Below, in pieces: positions 1 to 9,351 of a stretch of DNA of 64,000 bases; positions within the stretch are counted from its first letter, which is position 1, and every line of letters starts with the position of its first letter. Source of the stretch: Enterobacteriaceae bacterium B14 (GTDB lineage: Bacteria; Pseudomonadota; Gammaproteobacteria; Enterobacterales; Enterobacteriaceae); contig DF158883.1 of the NCBI GenBank assembly GCA_000307305.1, positions 186,001 through 250,000 of the forward strand. Direction: 5' to 3'. The notes below the pieces were generated by a model. It did no database searches and was not told where the DNA came from. It was given only the letters and a program-made list of their open reading frames with translations. The position numbers and the translations under genes are program-made.

Positions 1-723
1 TGCATGTGAACGGCCATGTTGTTTTATCGATTGACGAGTAACCTCGTATTGCTCGCGCAAATCAGAAAATTTCTGGCGTGCCAGCTCAGGGTCGATGCTG
101 TTATCATCGTCGCTGCTGTCGTCATCATCTTCATCTTTGTCTTCGTCTTCCAGCTCTTCATTATTCAGCTCTGAACCAACATGAGTTGCTGTTGGTGCTA
201 GATCTTCTTCTGCGTTTGGATCGACAAAGCCAGTAATCAGGTCAGATAGGCGTGCTTCGCCTGCCTCAACGCGATCGTATTGCTCGAGTAAATAGGTAAT
301 CGCCTCAGGGTATTCTGCAACAGAACACTGTACCTGATTAATACCTTCTTCAATGCGTTTGGCGATATTGATCTCGCCTTCGCGGGTTAATAGCTCCACA
401 GTACCCATTTCACGCATGTACATGCGCACAGGGTCAGTGGTGCGACCAATTTCAGATTCTACACTGGAAAGCACTTGAACAGCCGCTTCCGTTGCGTCCT
501 CATCGTCAGCGATGTTTTCCGCCAGCATCAAATCATCAGCGTCAGGTGCTTGTTCCATCACCTTGATGCCCATGTCGTTGATCATCTGGATGATGTCTTC
601 GATCTGATCGGAGTCGATGATATCTTCCGGCAGATGGTCATTGACCTCGGCATAGGTCAAATAGCCTTGCTCCTTGCCACGGGTAACAAGAAGTTTTAGC
701 TGTGACTGCGGGTTTTGCTCCAT
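1..723 (-). CDS. rpoD: RNA polymerase sigma-70 factor RpoD (3' end outside the window)
   Basis: Primary (housekeeping) sigma factor that directs RNA polymerase to most promoters. Only the first 241 codons are present; the gene runs off the left edge. The N-terminus (MEQNPQSQLKLLV) matches region 1.1 of RpoD, the autoinhibitory DNA-mimic domain, at about residues 1-80. Region 1.2 follows (GRTTDPVRMYMREMG, about residues 95-135). After it begins the non-conserved region with its usual very acidic stretch of Asp and Glu near residues 180-210. Regions 2-4, which contact the -10 and -35 elements, lie outside the window. It is the last gene of the rpsU-dnaG-rpoD operon, 282 bp downstream of dnaG. 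A palindromic intergenic element sits in that gap, where E. coli mRNA is processed. Identification is very secure. Confidence 0.97.
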   Translation of the reverse strand, partial: MEQNPQSQLKLLVTRGKEQGYLTYAEVNDHLPEDIIDSDQIEDIIQMINDMGIKVMEQAPDADDLMLAENIADDEDATEAAVQVLSSVESEIGRTTDPVRMYMREMGTVELLTREGEINIAKRIEEGINQVQCSVAEYPEAITYLLEQYDRVEAGEARLSDLITGFVDPNAEEDLAPTATHVGSELNNEELEDEDKDEDDDDSSDDDNSIDPELARQKFSDLREQYEVTRQSIKQHGRSHA

Positions 724-783
724 AAGACGGTATCCACACTTCAGAGTATTTGGGTTTTGGTGTTGGTCGGTAAACTTTCCGAC

Positions 784-910
784 TATACCTGTCATATTTC
801 ATGTTGCAGATGCGTTGGCTGCGTTTACTCACTTCAGTCACATAGTTATCTATGCTCCCAGAGATTTGTTCACTTGCCGTTTTTCTACAACTCGAAATAT
901 TTAAGGTATA
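784..910. repeat. Intergenic palindromic (MITE/ERIC-like) element, full-length copy
   Basis: A 127-bp element in the dnaG-rpoD gap. Its ends are imperfect inverted repeats: the left end reads TATACCTGTCATATTTC and the complement of the right end reads TATACCTTAAATATTTC, followed on both sides by a GTTG-type core. The interior can also fold on itself. A shorter relative lies at 27231-27321. I recall similar elements as common intergenic repeats in Pectobacterium, Serratia and Yersinia, but could not check. It would be transcribed as a hairpin within the operon mRNA, so it may affect mRNA stability or processing. Confidence 0.75.
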
Positions 911-935
911 TAGCATTTGGGCTTGCTTTTATTAG

Positions 936-961
936 CCGCTGCCCGTATCGGCGGCTTTTAC
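936..961. terminator. GC-rich hairpin upstream of the palindromic element
   Basis: AGCCGCTG pairs with CGGCGGCT around a short loop and is followed on the plus strand by TTTTA. In the operon direction (minus) it lies just after dnaG and could be a processing or attenuation structure. Function is inferred from shape only. Confidence 0.35.
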
Positions 962-1005
962 AGGTCAGATTTCCTGCTTTTAGCGGCACTTAAGCCGTAT
1001 AATTT

Positions 1006-2754
1006 TTACTGCTTTTTAGCTAATGCTAAATTTAAAGACCAGAGCTCTTTACGTTCATCGGCTGATAGGCCGTGCGTCCGATCTTTTGCAATGAGTTCTT
1101 CCTGCCGCTGTTCTAAAATCGAGTCGTAAAGACTGCCCAGCGTATCCATGAAAGTAGGTTCAACCATATCCTCTACTATCATGTGGTTCCAGGTGGCCAA
1201 CGTTTCAAGCTGTTGGCTGAATTTATTATCTCTATACAATTCTAGTAACTGCCCAGTGGTTAAACCTGGCTGAGCCAAACAGGTATTGACCAGTTCGATA
1301 AACAGAGGTAAACCTGCCTGCTTAGACTGCTCTAATCCTGCTAGCGAGGGTATAAGTGTAGCCAGTTGTGGGTTTTGTACCAGTAATCCAATAAGTATAC
1401 GCATAGTCGTGCGTTTTAGTTGTGGTGGCTGGTAACTATTCGTGCTTTCCACTTGCTTAGGGAGCAGCTTGTCCAACTGACTATCGTCCAATATTCCTAG
1501 CTTTTGTCCGAACTGCTGACGCAAGTATAGCCGTAGCGTTTCTCCCGGCACTTGGTTTATCAGCGGTAAGGCTAGCGTGCTTAATTTTGCTCGCCCATCA
1601 GGAGAGCTGAGATCAACCTGAGGTAATAACACATCAAATAAAAATGTAGAGAGCGGTTGAGCAGACTCCATCCGTAGCTCAAAGGCTTCTCTTCCCTCTT
1701 TACGCACTAACGTATCAGGGTCTTCTCCATCGGGCAGGAACATAAAACGCAGTTGCCGCCCATCAGACAGAAAAGGTAGTGCTGTTTCTAATGCTCGCCA
1801 AGCGGCTTCTCGACCCGCTCTATCACCGTCGTAGCAGCAGACAATATTGTCTGTAGCTCTAAACATGAGTTGGATATGCTCAGCTGTGGTCGATGTGCCC
1901 AGTGACGCGACAGCATAATCGATGCCAAATTGCGCCAGTGCAACGACGTCCATATAACCTTCAACGACGAGCAGTTTACTCAACTCAGGGTGACTTAATT
2001 GCGCTTCATACAGGCCATATAGCTGGCGGCCTTTATGGAAAACAGATGTTTCTGGTGAGTTCAGGTATTTTGGTGTTCCGTCCCCTAAGACACGCCCACC
2101 AAACGCAATAACTCTGCCTCTTTTATCCCGAATGGGGAACATCACCCGTTCGCGGAAACGATCGTAAGTGCGACCTTGATCGTTGGTAACTAGCATGCCT
2201 GCATCGGTAAGTGCTTCCCGATCTTCTGGGCTGCGACCAAAACCTTTAAGGGCATTATCCCAACCCGGCGGTGCAAATCCGATAGCGAAATGTTGAATCA
2301 CCGAATCGCTTAAACCACGCTGGGCTAAATAGGATTGAGCCTGCTTTGCGCCCGACTGCTGGAGTGATTTTTGATAAAACTCACTCAGTTGGCCTAGTAG
2401 CTGGTACAGACTCTGGCGTTGGTGGCGCTCTATTGGGGTGGCACCAGTGCCTGCCTCATAGGGCACTTCCAATCCGTGCATGGTAGCAAGTTCTTCAATG
2501 GTTTCGACAAAATCGAGTCTGTCAAAATTCATCAAAAAATCGACAGCGTTGCCGTGGGCCCCGCAGCCAAAACAGTGATAAAACTGCTTGTCACCATTAA
2601 CTGTAAATGAAGGGGTTTTCTCATTATGGAACGGACAACACGCATGGTAATTCTTGCCCTGCTTTTTAAGCTTCACCCGTGCATCAATTAAATCGATGAT
2701 GTCGGTGCGCGCAAGCAGGTCATTGATAAAAATACGTGGGATTCGTCCAGCCAT
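1006..2754 (-). CDS. dnaG: DNA primase DnaG
   Basis: Synthesises the short RNA primers for replication at the fork, acting with DnaB helicase and the DNA polymerase III holoenzyme. It has 582 residues, against 581 in E. coli. The N-terminal zinc-binding domain is visible, with Cys40, His43, Cys61 and Cys64 (CCPFHNEKTPSF and YHCFGCGAHG). The RNA polymerase core and TOPRIM fold follow, with the acidic motif EGYMDV near residue 265 and YDGDRAG near residue 310. The C-terminal helicase-binding domain ends in a Leu/Lys-rich helix. Middle gene of the rpsU-dnaG-rpoD operon. A hairpin at 2791-2819 separates it from rpsU, as expected for a gene made in far lower amounts than the ribosomal protein. Confidence 0.98.
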   Translation of the reverse strand: MAGRIPRIFINDLLARTDIIDLIDARVKLKKQGKNYHACCPFHNEKTPSFTVNGDKQFYHCFGCGAHGNAVDFLMNFDRLDFVETIEELATMHGLEVPYEAGTGATPIERHQRQSLYQLLGQLSEFYQKSLQQSGAKQAQSYLAQRGLSDSVIQHFAIGFAPPGWDNALKGFGRSPEDREALTDAGMLVTNDQGRTYDRFRERVMFPIRDKRGRVIAFGGRVLGDGTPKYLNSPETSVFHKGRQLYGLYEAQLSHPELSKLLVVEGYMDVVALAQFGIDYAVASLGTSTTAEHIQLMFRATDNIVCCYDGDRAGREAAWRALETALPFLSDGRQLRFMFLPDGEDPDTLVRKEGREAFELRMESAQPLSTFLFDVLLPQVDLSSPDGRAKLSTLALPLINQVPGETLRLYLRQQFGQKLGILDDSQLDKLLPKQVESTNSYQPPQLKRTTMRILIGLLVQNPQLATLIPSLAGLEQSKQAGLPLFIELVNTCLAQPGLTTGQLLELYRDNKFSQQLETLATWNHMIVEDMVEPTFMDTLGSLYDSILEQRQEELIAKDRTHGLSADERKELWSLNLALAKKQ

Positions 2755-2790
2755 AGACCCTTATTAACATAATCGTATAAACGAGAATAA

Positions 2791-2819
2791 GCCGCGCATT
2801 CCTTTCGGAAATGCACGGC
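2791..2819 (-). terminator. rpsU-dnaG intercistronic hairpin (attenuating terminator)
   Basis: An imperfect stem (GCCGCGCATTCC against GGAAATGCACGGC) with a TTTC loop lies between rpsU and dnaG. On the minus strand it is followed by TTATTCTCG, a weak U-tract. Position and form match the leaky terminator known in the E. coli operon, which lowers dnaG and rpoD transcription relative to rpsU. Confidence 0.7.
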
Positions 2820-2883
2820 CTTCATACATATGCAACTTCTACAGTCTGGATCAATCGCAACGGGAGGTTAGCCTCCGAAGGGA

Positions 2884-3102
<219 letters not shown>

Positions 3103-3389
3103 TCACCTTAAATAAATCGGTCTGTGCCGCTGGCCGAGTGCCAGCTGTTTAAAAATGGTGCGGAATTTTACTTCGAACATTACCCCGTTGTAAAGGACTG
3201 TTCGTCGGAAAACACGATATCTTCCACCATAAAGGGAGGAAGGCACAGTATGGATAAGGTGTGCTATCATGCGCCGCGTTGTGTAGTTGTGACACTGTAT
3301 TGCGGTAAACAGACACCGCACAGACCAATATTATATCAGAATTTTAAACCGTGATCGTTTTAAACTGTAATCAGCCGTTGGAGTAGACC

Positions 3390-4418
3390 ATGCGCATACT
3401 GGGCATCGAGACATCCTGTGATGAAACGGGCATTGCTATCTATGATGAGCAAATGGGCTTGTTAGCGAATCAGCTATACAGCCAAGTAAAGTTGCATGCG
3501 GACTACGGCGGTGTAGTACCTGAGTTGGCCTCTCGCGATCACGTTCGCAAAACGGTTCCTCTTATTCAGGCTGCATTAAAAGAGGCAGGATTAACAGCGG
3601 AAGATATTGATGGTGTTGCTTATACGGCAGGGCCAGGTTTAGTCGGCGCCTTATTAGTTGGGGCAACCATTGGCCGCTCGCTTGCTTTCGCATGGGATGT
3701 TCCTGCGGTTGCTGTTCACCATATGGAAGGGCATTTATTAGCCCCTATGTTGGAAGATAATCCACCAGCCTTTCCATTTGTTGCGCTGCTGGTGTCTGGT
3801 GGGCATACCCAACTCATCAGTGTGACAGGCATTGGGCAATATGAGCTTTTGGGTGAATCTGTGGATGATGCGGCGGGTGAGGCTTTCGATAAAACAGCGA
3901 AACTGCTTGGATTAGATTACCCCGGTGGGCCTCGTCTATCGAAGATGGCCCAGCAGGGCGTTGAGAAACGTTTTGTATTTCCTAGGCCGATGACGGATCG
4001 CCCCGGTCTGGATTTCAGTTTTTCTGGTCTAAAAACCTTTGCGGCTAACACGATTGCAGCGAACTCCCAAGGGGAGCACGGTATTGACGAACAGACTCAG
4101 GCAGATATTGCCAGAGCATTCGAAGATGCGGTCGTTGATACACTAGCAATAAAATGTAAGCGTGCTTTAGAGCAAACGGGCTTTAAGCATCTGGTGATTG
4201 CTGGCGGTGTAAGCGCTAACCAAACTCTGCGTACCAGACTGGCTGACATGATGCGTAAACGAGGTGGCGCGGTATTTTATGCTCGGCCGGAGTTCTGCAC
4301 GGATAATGGCGCGATGATCGCTTATGCAGGCATGGTTCGCTTAAAAGGGGAAGATACGAGTGACTTAAGTGTCACCGTCAGGCCTCGTTGGCCACTATCT
4401 GAATTACCGAAGGTATAA
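3390..4418 (+). CDS. tsaD: tRNA N6-adenosine threonylcarbamoyltransferase TsaD
   Basis: Catalytic subunit that transfers the threonylcarbamoyl group to A37 of ANN-decoding tRNAs, working with TsaB, TsaE and TsaC products in the cytoplasm. It has 342 residues, against 337 in E. coli. The ASKHA-type ATP-binding start ([14 protein letters not shown]), the iron ligand motif HHMEGH near residues 110-115, LVSGGHTQL and the C-terminal [13 protein letters not shown] motif are all present. It starts at ATG after a GTTGGAG-type site. It is divergent from rpsU, as in E. coli and most relatives. Nothing unusual seen. Confidence 0.98.
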   Translation: MRILGIETSCDETGIAIYDEQMGLLANQLYSQVKLHADYGGVVPELASRDHVRKTVPLIQAALKEAGLTAEDIDGVAYTAGPGLVGALLVGATIGRSLAFAWDVPAVAVHHMEGHLLAPMLEDNPPAFPFVALLVSGGHTQLISVTGIGQYELLGESVDDAAGEAFDKTAKLLGLDYPGGPRLSKMAQQGVEKRFVFPRPMTDRPGLDFSFSGLKTFAANTIAANSQGEHGIDEQTQADIARAFEDAVVDTLAIKCKRALEQTGFKHLVIAGGVSANQTLRTRLADMMRKRGGAVFYARPEFCTDNGAMIAYAGMVRLKGEDTSDLSVTVRPRWPLSELPKV

Positions 4419-4483
4419 ATTAATATGTTTTTTGAGCTGGCTGTTTTGAACAACAGTCAGTTGTTGTTTTGCAGTTTTCTGCT

Positions 4484-5149
4484 CTATTTCTCATCTTCTT
4501 TCTTTTCTTCCGTGTTTTCTTCTAGGTTTTGATCGTCCTTATCACCTGTTTTTTTCTTCCTGAATTTTTCCCAGATTTTTCCTTCTTGCCCACGCCATAG
4601 CCGCTGAATATTGTCGTGATGCCGCATTAAGATAAGGCAAGAGAGCATGGCGACAGGGAAGGTAAACTGCGGTTTAAACCACCAGACATAAAAAGGTGCG
4701 ACTAATGCACTGACTATTGCCCCTAAAGAGGAGTAGCCACTTAGGAGCACGGTTAGTAACCATGTACCAGTCATCAGCCCAGTAATATCCCACCCAATAG
4801 GTGCAATCGCACCGAAGGCTGTGGCAACACCTTTACCGCCATGAAAATGGAAAAAGACAGGGTAGATATGCCCTAAGCAGGCAGCGATAGCAGTAAGGCC
4901 GAGAATAAGAGGGGGAAGGTCAAGCCAGTAAGCACACCAAACAGGCAGCATACCTTTTAAAACGTCAAACAGAAGGACAGCAATCGCAGCGGCTTTTCCA
5001 CCGATACGCAAAACATTTGTTGCACCGGGGTTGCCTGAGCCATTTTCTCGTGGATCGGGGAACCCCGCCAGACGGCAAACCAAAATGGCGCTGGATATGG
5101 AGCCACACAGATAGGCGATAATAATCATGCCAAGCGCGATAGCACTCAT
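4484..5149 (-). CDS. plsY: Glycerol-3-phosphate acyltransferase PlsY
   Basis: Inner-membrane enzyme that acylates glycerol-3-phosphate from acyl-phosphate at the first step of phospholipid synthesis. The frame is open further upstream, but the E. coli-like N-terminus [17 protein letters not shown] places the start at 5149, giving 221 residues. The family motifs are GSGNPGATN near residue 43, the HGGKGVATA loop near residue 103, and several hydrophobic spans. The C-terminus carries a tail of about 20 Lys, Glu and Asp residues (from [11 protein letters not shown] onward), more charged than the tail I remember for E. coli. It is divergent from folB, leaving about 110 bp between starts. Confidence 0.96.
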   Translation of the reverse strand: MSAIALGMIIIAYLCGSISSAILVCRLAGFPDPRENGSGNPGATNVLRIGGKAAAIAVLLFDVLKGMLPVWCAYWLDLPPLILGLTAIAACLGHIYPVFFHFHGGKGVATAFGAIAPIGWDITGLMTGTWLLTVLLSGYSSLGAIVSALVAPFYVWWFKPQFTFPVAMLSCLILMRHHDNIQRLWRGQEGKIWEKFRKKKTGDKDDQNLEENTEEKKEDEK

Positions 5150-5259
5150 AAGAATAATGTTCCGTTTAATATTTGTCGTTTTACTCTCAGCATATATGGA
5201 TAATACGCACATTCCGCCAGAAGTGGTATCCGGCAATCTAAAAAATAGAGAATCGTGCG

Positions 5260-5616
5260 ATGGACATCGTGTTTATAGAGCAACTCACCGTAATCACTAC
5301 AATCGGCGTGTACGATTGGGAGCAAGGGATTCGCCAGAAGCTCGTTTTTGATGTTGAAATGGGTTGGGACAATAGTAAAGCCGCTGCCAGTGATGATGTG
5401 AAAGATTGCTTAAGCTATGCGGATGTGAGTGATGCCATCATTGCGCATGTAGAGCCACAGCGGTTTGCTCTTGTTGAGAGAGTGGCAGAAGAAGTGGCGA
5501 ATATCCTACTTGAGCGCTTTCAATCCCCCTGGGTGAGAATTAAGGTCAGCAAGCCTGGCGCGGTCGCTCATGCCAAGCAAGTCGGCGTGATCATTGAACG
5601 CGGAACGCGTGGATAG
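5260..5616 (+). CDS. folB: Dihydroneopterin aldolase FolB
   Basis: Cleaves (and epimerises) 7,8-dihydroneopterin to 6-hydroxymethyl-dihydropterin and glycolaldehyde in folate synthesis; the enzyme is an octamer in the cytoplasm. It has 118 residues, close to the family norm of about 120. The N-terminus [21 protein letters not shown], the SYADVSD segment, [12 protein letters not shown] and the Lys in [11 protein letters not shown] are all conserved. It sits between divergent plsY and uppP, the standard enterobacterial order. Confidence 0.97.
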   Translation: MDIVFIEQLTVITTIGVYDWEQGIRQKLVFDVEMGWDNSKAAASDDVKDCLSYADVSDAIIAHVEPQRFALVERVAEEVANILLERFQSPWVRIKVSKPGAVAHAKQVGVIIERGTRG

Positions 5617-5800
5617 TCTTTTTTGAGACTATTCTTATTTTTCATTAACATCTTGTTTATGAAACTGGCGGGACTTTATCTCGTTAGGCTGGAATAATGT
5701 TGTCCCGTAAACAGATGCTTATGTATCAGCAATTACTGCGGCGAAAACATAACGGTGCTGTCGTTTTTAAGTTTTATTCTTTGGGGTGAAGGAAATCGTA

Positions 5801-6625
5801 ATGGGTGAATTACATTCGTTAGTTATTGCATTTATTCTCGGGGTTGTTGAAGGATTGACAGAGTTTCTGCCTGTCTCCTCTACCGGGCATATGATTATTG
5901 TTGGTGAGTGGCTTGGTTTTACTGGGGATACGGCATCAACATTTGAAGTTGTAATTCAGTTAGGTTCGATTCTGGCAGTTATCGCTGTGTTCTGGCGCCG
6001 TTTGTTCGGGTTGATTGGTATTCATTTTGGCAATGTTCCTCATGATGGCGCTAAAGCAGCCGGCCGTTTAACGTTGATCCATATCCTTTTGGGCATGATA
6101 CCTGCAGTTGTGATGGGGTTTGCTTTTCGCGGCATGATTAAAGAGCATCTTTTTGGTGCTCAGACTGTGATGTATGCATTAATTGCGGGTGGTCTGTTAC
6201 TACTGGCGGCAGAATGGCTGAAACCGAAGAAGGCGAAAGCAGAAGGTTTGGACGATATCACTTATCGTCAGGCATTTATTATTGGTTGCTTCCAGTGTTT
6301 AGCGCTATGGCCGGGCTTTTCCCGTTCAGGGGCAACAATTTCTGGCGGTATGCTAATTGGTGTGAATCGCTATGCCGCATCGGAATTCTCTTTCATTCTG
6401 GCTGTGCCGATGATGATGGGCGCAACGGCGCTGGAGCTATATAAGAGCTGGGGGCATCTGATGCTTTCCGATCTTCCTATGTTCGCTGTCGGTTTCTTTA
6501 CCGCTTTTGTTGTTGCTCTGTTGGCGATTAAAACCTTTTTGGCGATTATCAAGCGTATCTCGTTTGTGCCTTTCGCTATTTACCGCTTCTTCGTTGCTGC
6601 GGTTGTCTACTTTGTCTTCTTCTAA
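5801..6625 (+). CDS. uppP: Undecaprenyl-diphosphate phosphatase UppP (BacA)
   Basis: Inner-membrane phosphatase that recycles undecaprenyl pyrophosphate to the monophosphate carrier used for peptidoglycan, LPS O-antigen and other polymers; overproduction gives bacitracin resistance in E. coli. The start chosen is ATG 5801, behind AAGGA at a good distance, giving 274 residues. The two active-site signatures are present: [14 protein letters not shown] near residues 17-30 and [10 protein letters not shown] near residue 173. About eight hydrophobic segments are visible. It is convergent with cca, with a perfect 9-bp hairpin (6649-6677) between them. Confidence 0.97.
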   Translation: MGELHSLVIAFILGVVEGLTEFLPVSSTGHMIIVGEWLGFTGDTASTFEVVIQLGSILAVIAVFWRRLFGLIGIHFGNVPHDGAKAAGRLTLIHILLGMIPAVVMGFAFRGMIKEHLFGAQTVMYALIAGGLLLLAAEWLKPKKAKAEGLDDITYRQAFIIGCFQCLALWPGFSRSGATISGGMLIGVNRYAASEFSFILAVPMMMGATALELYKSWGHLMLSDLPMFAVGFFTAFVVALLAIKTFLAIIKRISFVPFAIYRFFVAAVVYFVFF

Positions 6626-6648
6626 GACGACTGTTTGATGAAAAACTC

Positions 6649-6677
6649 GCCGTATACGAGATGATATTGTATACGGC
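6649..6677. terminator. Hairpin between convergent uppP and cca
   Basis: GCCGTATAC and GTATACGGC form a perfect 9-bp stem with an 11-nt loop. There is no clear T-run on either side, so it may block read-through or protect 3' ends rather than act as a classical intrinsic terminator. Confidence 0.4.
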
Positions 6678-6701
6678 AGCTACTGCTGTTTAGTGTGTTT
6701 T

Positions 6702-7922
6702 CTACTTTTGCCGCCACGCTTCAAGCGCATTCGCTCTACGATTGAATAACTCACGGCGAATATCCGCACCCTGAAAACCTGCTTCGATAATCTCTTTCAC
6801 GCCAACGCTTCCCGCTATCTGATAAGCTTTGCGCAAATAAGCGCCCTGCGGATAGGGCCTGTGTTCCCAGCCTGTCCGGCCTCTTAAATCGGCTTCGCTG
6901 GTGAGGATTATCTGATCTAAACGATGGGGCTTGCGCCAAACATCGATGGCGTCAAACAGCCCTAGTAGGGCATGGGTTGGTTGGTTATTGATGGTATGTA
7001 CCAGGTCGCGGTACTCCGCAACGAGTTTGGCTAAGTCACGTATCGCATTGGGGATCTTCAGGCGAGAACAGATCGCTTCAACTAACTTAACGCCTGCAAT
7101 GCCATGGCCCGGATGGTGGGGCCAGACTTCACGTGGGGTTAGCCCCTTGCCTAAATCGTGGCACAGACTAGCAAAACGAATATCAACCTCTTTGCTGAGC
7201 TGAGCTGCGATAGTCAGCGTCATCAGTGTATGCACACCGGTATCAATTTCTGGGTGCCATTTTGCAGGAGCAGGTACGCCAAAAAGTCGATCGATTTCAG
7301 GAAAGAGCACAGCAAGGGCGTGGCAGTCGCGCAGAACTTGAAAGTAGACTTGGGGGCTGTCAGTAGTAAGAGCTTTTTCTGTCTCTTTCCACACACGCTC
7401 TGCTGTCAGCTCAGATAACTCACCGCCGTTCGCCATACGGGTCATCAGTGCCATTGTTTCGGGGGCAATACGAAAGCCAAGATGGGCATAACGGGCGGCA
7501 AAACGCGCAACACGCAGTACTCGCAAAGGGTCTTCGCTGAACGCTTCCGATACGTGGCGCAGCAGTCGTGCATTCAGGTCAGCAAGGCCATTGTATGGGT
7601 CGATATACTCCCCGTTCTCATCTTGAGCAATGGCATTAATGGTCAAATCACGGCGTATTAAATCTTGCTCAAGTGTCACATCAGGTGCCGCATAGCAGGT
7701 AAAACCGTTGTATCCCGATCCTGATTTTCGCTCTGTGCGTGCCAGGGCATACTCTTCATGAGACGTAGGATGCAGAAATACGGGGAAATCTTGCCCGACA
7801 GTTTGATAACCCTGTGATAACAGCTCATCTGGCGTAGCGCCAACCACAACCCAGTCCCGATCGGCTACTGGGATATGTAATAAGCTATCGCGGACTGCGC
7901 CGCCAACAAGGTAAATCTTCAC
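6702..7922 (-). CDS. cca: Multifunctional CCA-adding tRNA nucleotidyltransferase
   Basis: Adds or repairs the 3' CCA of tRNAs. This enterobacterial class also carries an HD phosphohydrolase domain with 2'-phosphatase and 2',3'-cyclic phosphodiesterase activity. The start is GTG at 7922, behind AGGAG, giving 406 residues (E. coli 412) and the conserved N-terminus [14 protein letters not shown]. The upstream open frame runs into a partial intergenic repeat and is not coding. Visible features are the nucleotidyltransferase signature DRDWVVVG (residues 21-28), the RRDLTINA motif near residue 91, and the HD domain with HPEIDTG and SLCHDLGKG. Both catalytic halves look intact. Confidence 0.96.
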   Translation of the reverse strand: MKIYLVGGAVRDSLLHIPVADRDWVVVGATPDELLSQGYQTVGQDFPVFLHPTSHEEYALARTERKSGSGYNGFTCYAAPDVTLEQDLIRRDLTINAIAQDENGEYIDPYNGLADLNARLLRHVSEAFSEDPLRVLRVARFAARYAHLGFRIAPETMALMTRMANGGELSELTAERVWKETEKALTTDSPQVYFQVLRDCHALAVLFPEIDRLFGVPAPAKWHPEIDTGVHTLMTLTIAAQLSKEVDIRFASLCHDLGKGLTPREVWPHHPGHGIAGVKLVEAICSRLKIPNAIRDLAKLVAEYRDLVHTINNQPTHALLGLFDAIDVWRKPHRLDQIILTSEADLRGRTGWEHRPYPQGAYLRKAYQIAGSVGVKEIIEAGFQGADIRRELFNRRANALEAWRQK

Positions 7923-7957
7923 TTTCTGCTCCTGAGGATAACGGGGATTGGCCTGAT

Positions 7958-8003
7958 TATACGCATGATACCTCAAGTTGCAGAGGCATTCTGCAACGGA
8001 GGG
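7958..8003. repeat. Partial copy of the intergenic palindromic element
   Basis: The stretch TATACGCATGATACCTCAAG followed by TTGCAGAGGCATT resembles the left end of the repeats at 784 and 27231 (TATACC...TCATA..TC..GTTGCAGATGCGTT). No matching right end is seen. It lies just upstream of the cca start. Confidence 0.45.
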
Positions 8004-8013
8004 AAAGGGGCAT

Positions 8014-8094
8014 AAAAAAGCACCGATATCTGAACTGCACTCCCTATGTTGGGTTCAATCATTGGGTGCAGTTCAATATTCGGCGCTTTTCTTT
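8014..8094 (-). terminator. Long bipartite terminator after ygiM
   Basis: A long interrupted stem pairs GCACCGA..TGAACTGCAC with GTGCAGTTCA..TCGGCGC. On the minus strand it ends in GCTTTTTTATG, a good U-run, right after the ygiM stop. It also separates ygiM from cca, which lies downstream on the same strand, so cca is probably transcribed on its own. Confidence 0.75.
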
Positions 8095-8123
8095 TGTTTG
8101 TGCTTTACGAAGGTGGAGAGCGG

Positions 8124-8735
8124 TTAGTTCATCCAGCGGCTGCTTTTCCGGCTTGGAATCAACCGAGGTAATAACAAGCCGAGCAGTAAACCCGCACCTG
8201 CAACACCACCGCCATACATAAACCATTGTAAAATAATGCTACGTTTCTTATCGTCGAGTTGGACGCTAATGGCATTTGCCGTTTTCTGTGCGCTTGATAG
8301 TTGCTCTTTCAGCTTGGCATTTTCGCTTTTCAGCCCGTTGATAACGCTATCGCTCATATCAACTTTCTGCTTCATTTCTGCTGTTTTTGTCGTCCAAGTA
8401 TCGTCAATGGTATTGAGCTTTTGGGTAAGTTCATTGACCTGTAGTTCAAGCTGGGGGACACGCACCAGTGAACTGGTCTGGCTCGTCAACTCTTCGGTAA
8501 TCACCCAGAGGTCTTTACCGCTACTGTTGCGAACTTTGGAGTATCTGCCCTCGGTTTCTAACAAGCTGACGGCTTCACCCGCTTTGAGTGGCGAAGTGAG
8601 CTTATAGTTGTTGCCTGGGCCCGCACGGGTAATAACACTGCGCTCTTCGGTGATATAGCGAGTTTCTTCCGCAGATACGCCCAAAGTAGTAAAAATCGTT
8701 AATAATGTTAAACAAGTCAGGCGTAATTTTTGCAT
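8124..8735 (-). CDS. ygiM: YgiM-type SH3 domain membrane protein (TIGR04211 family)
   Basis: Small envelope protein of unknown function, 203 residues from the start chosen at 8735 (MQKLRLTCLT), which aligns with E. coli MPKLRL. A second ATG four codons upstream is possible but has its Shine-Dalgarno-like bases immediately adjacent. It shows a signal peptide ending near SAEE, then a bacterial SH3 domain (about residues 22-85, with RAGPGNNYKL), a coiled coil (about 90-165), and one transmembrane helix near the C-terminus (WFMYGGGVAGAGLLLGLLL), followed by a basic tail SRKSSRWMN. The layout suggests anchoring in the inner membrane with the SH3 domain in the periplasm, perhaps touching peptidoglycan. 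Divergent from ygiF, as in E. coli. Confidence 0.93.
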   Translation of the reverse strand: MQKLRLTCLTLLTIFTTLGVSAEETRYITEERSVITRAGPGNNYKLTSPLKAGEAVSLLETEGRYSKVRNSSGKDLWVITEELTSQTSSLVRVPQLELQVNELTQKLNTIDDTWTTKTAEMKQKVDMSDSVINGLKSENAKLKEQLSSAQKTANAISVQLDDKKRSIILQWFMYGGGVAGAGLLLGLLLPRLIPSRKSSRWMN

Positions 8736-9351
8736 GTTTTTAATCATTTCTTCAGCAAATAGTCGAATAATAGTAGAGGGTTAGAAATCAGGAATCAACG
8801 GTAAAACCACTATGCGGATATAAACATCTGATTAAAAGATTAATCTATATCGCTATATTTACATGAAATAGTAGCATTGATCGCTAATAGCATGCTGATT
8901 TTTTCCTTGGTTACTCTGAATTTAAATCAGCATTAGGAAAGTCTTAATTTAAAGCAATGGCGTGATGCCAAGCTGATATGACATGCGGTATTCATTACGA
9001 TACTGAATGTTTTTAGGTAAATTAGTTTTAGTAATTGAAAGCGTTCTGTAGCGAATTGAAGGTGATTTTCTGCTCTGATGGTGTAAGGAAATTACCCTGA
9101 GAGAGAGAAATCTTTTATCATCAAGGCAGTTTTATTTTCTAAAAATGAAATAGAGATCATAACGGACGTTTTTTTCATTGAGAGCATTTATTACGTTATG
9201 ATTTTTATAGAGTATTTTTTATTTAATTCAACTCTGTTGAATCGTGTTTCCATAAACCATGGCGTAGGTTAACTTAGCCAGAGGTTTCCTGATGACTGCT
9301 TTGTGAAAGGCTTCTCATTCCTTTGCACTAAAATGATAACGGCTAAAGATT
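8736..9351. other. AT-rich gap between divergent ygiM and ygiF
   Basis: This 616-bp gap is AT-rich, with many short A and T runs (for example around 8830-8900 and 9170-9230). No frame with a ribosome binding site, no tRNA-like fold and no terminator-like hairpin was recognised. It must contain the promoters for ygiM and ygiF. It is longer than the gap I recall for E. coli, so a small RNA here cannot be excluded. Confidence 0.4.

Noticed and set aside
715-993. Short plus-strand frames across the dnaG-rpoD gap
   Set aside because: They run through the palindromic element and antisense rpoD; no ribosome binding site or similarity.
3295-3312. Possible LexA box near rpsU
   Set aside because: CTG and CAG half-sites are 12 bp apart instead of 10, so it does not fit the LexA consensus.
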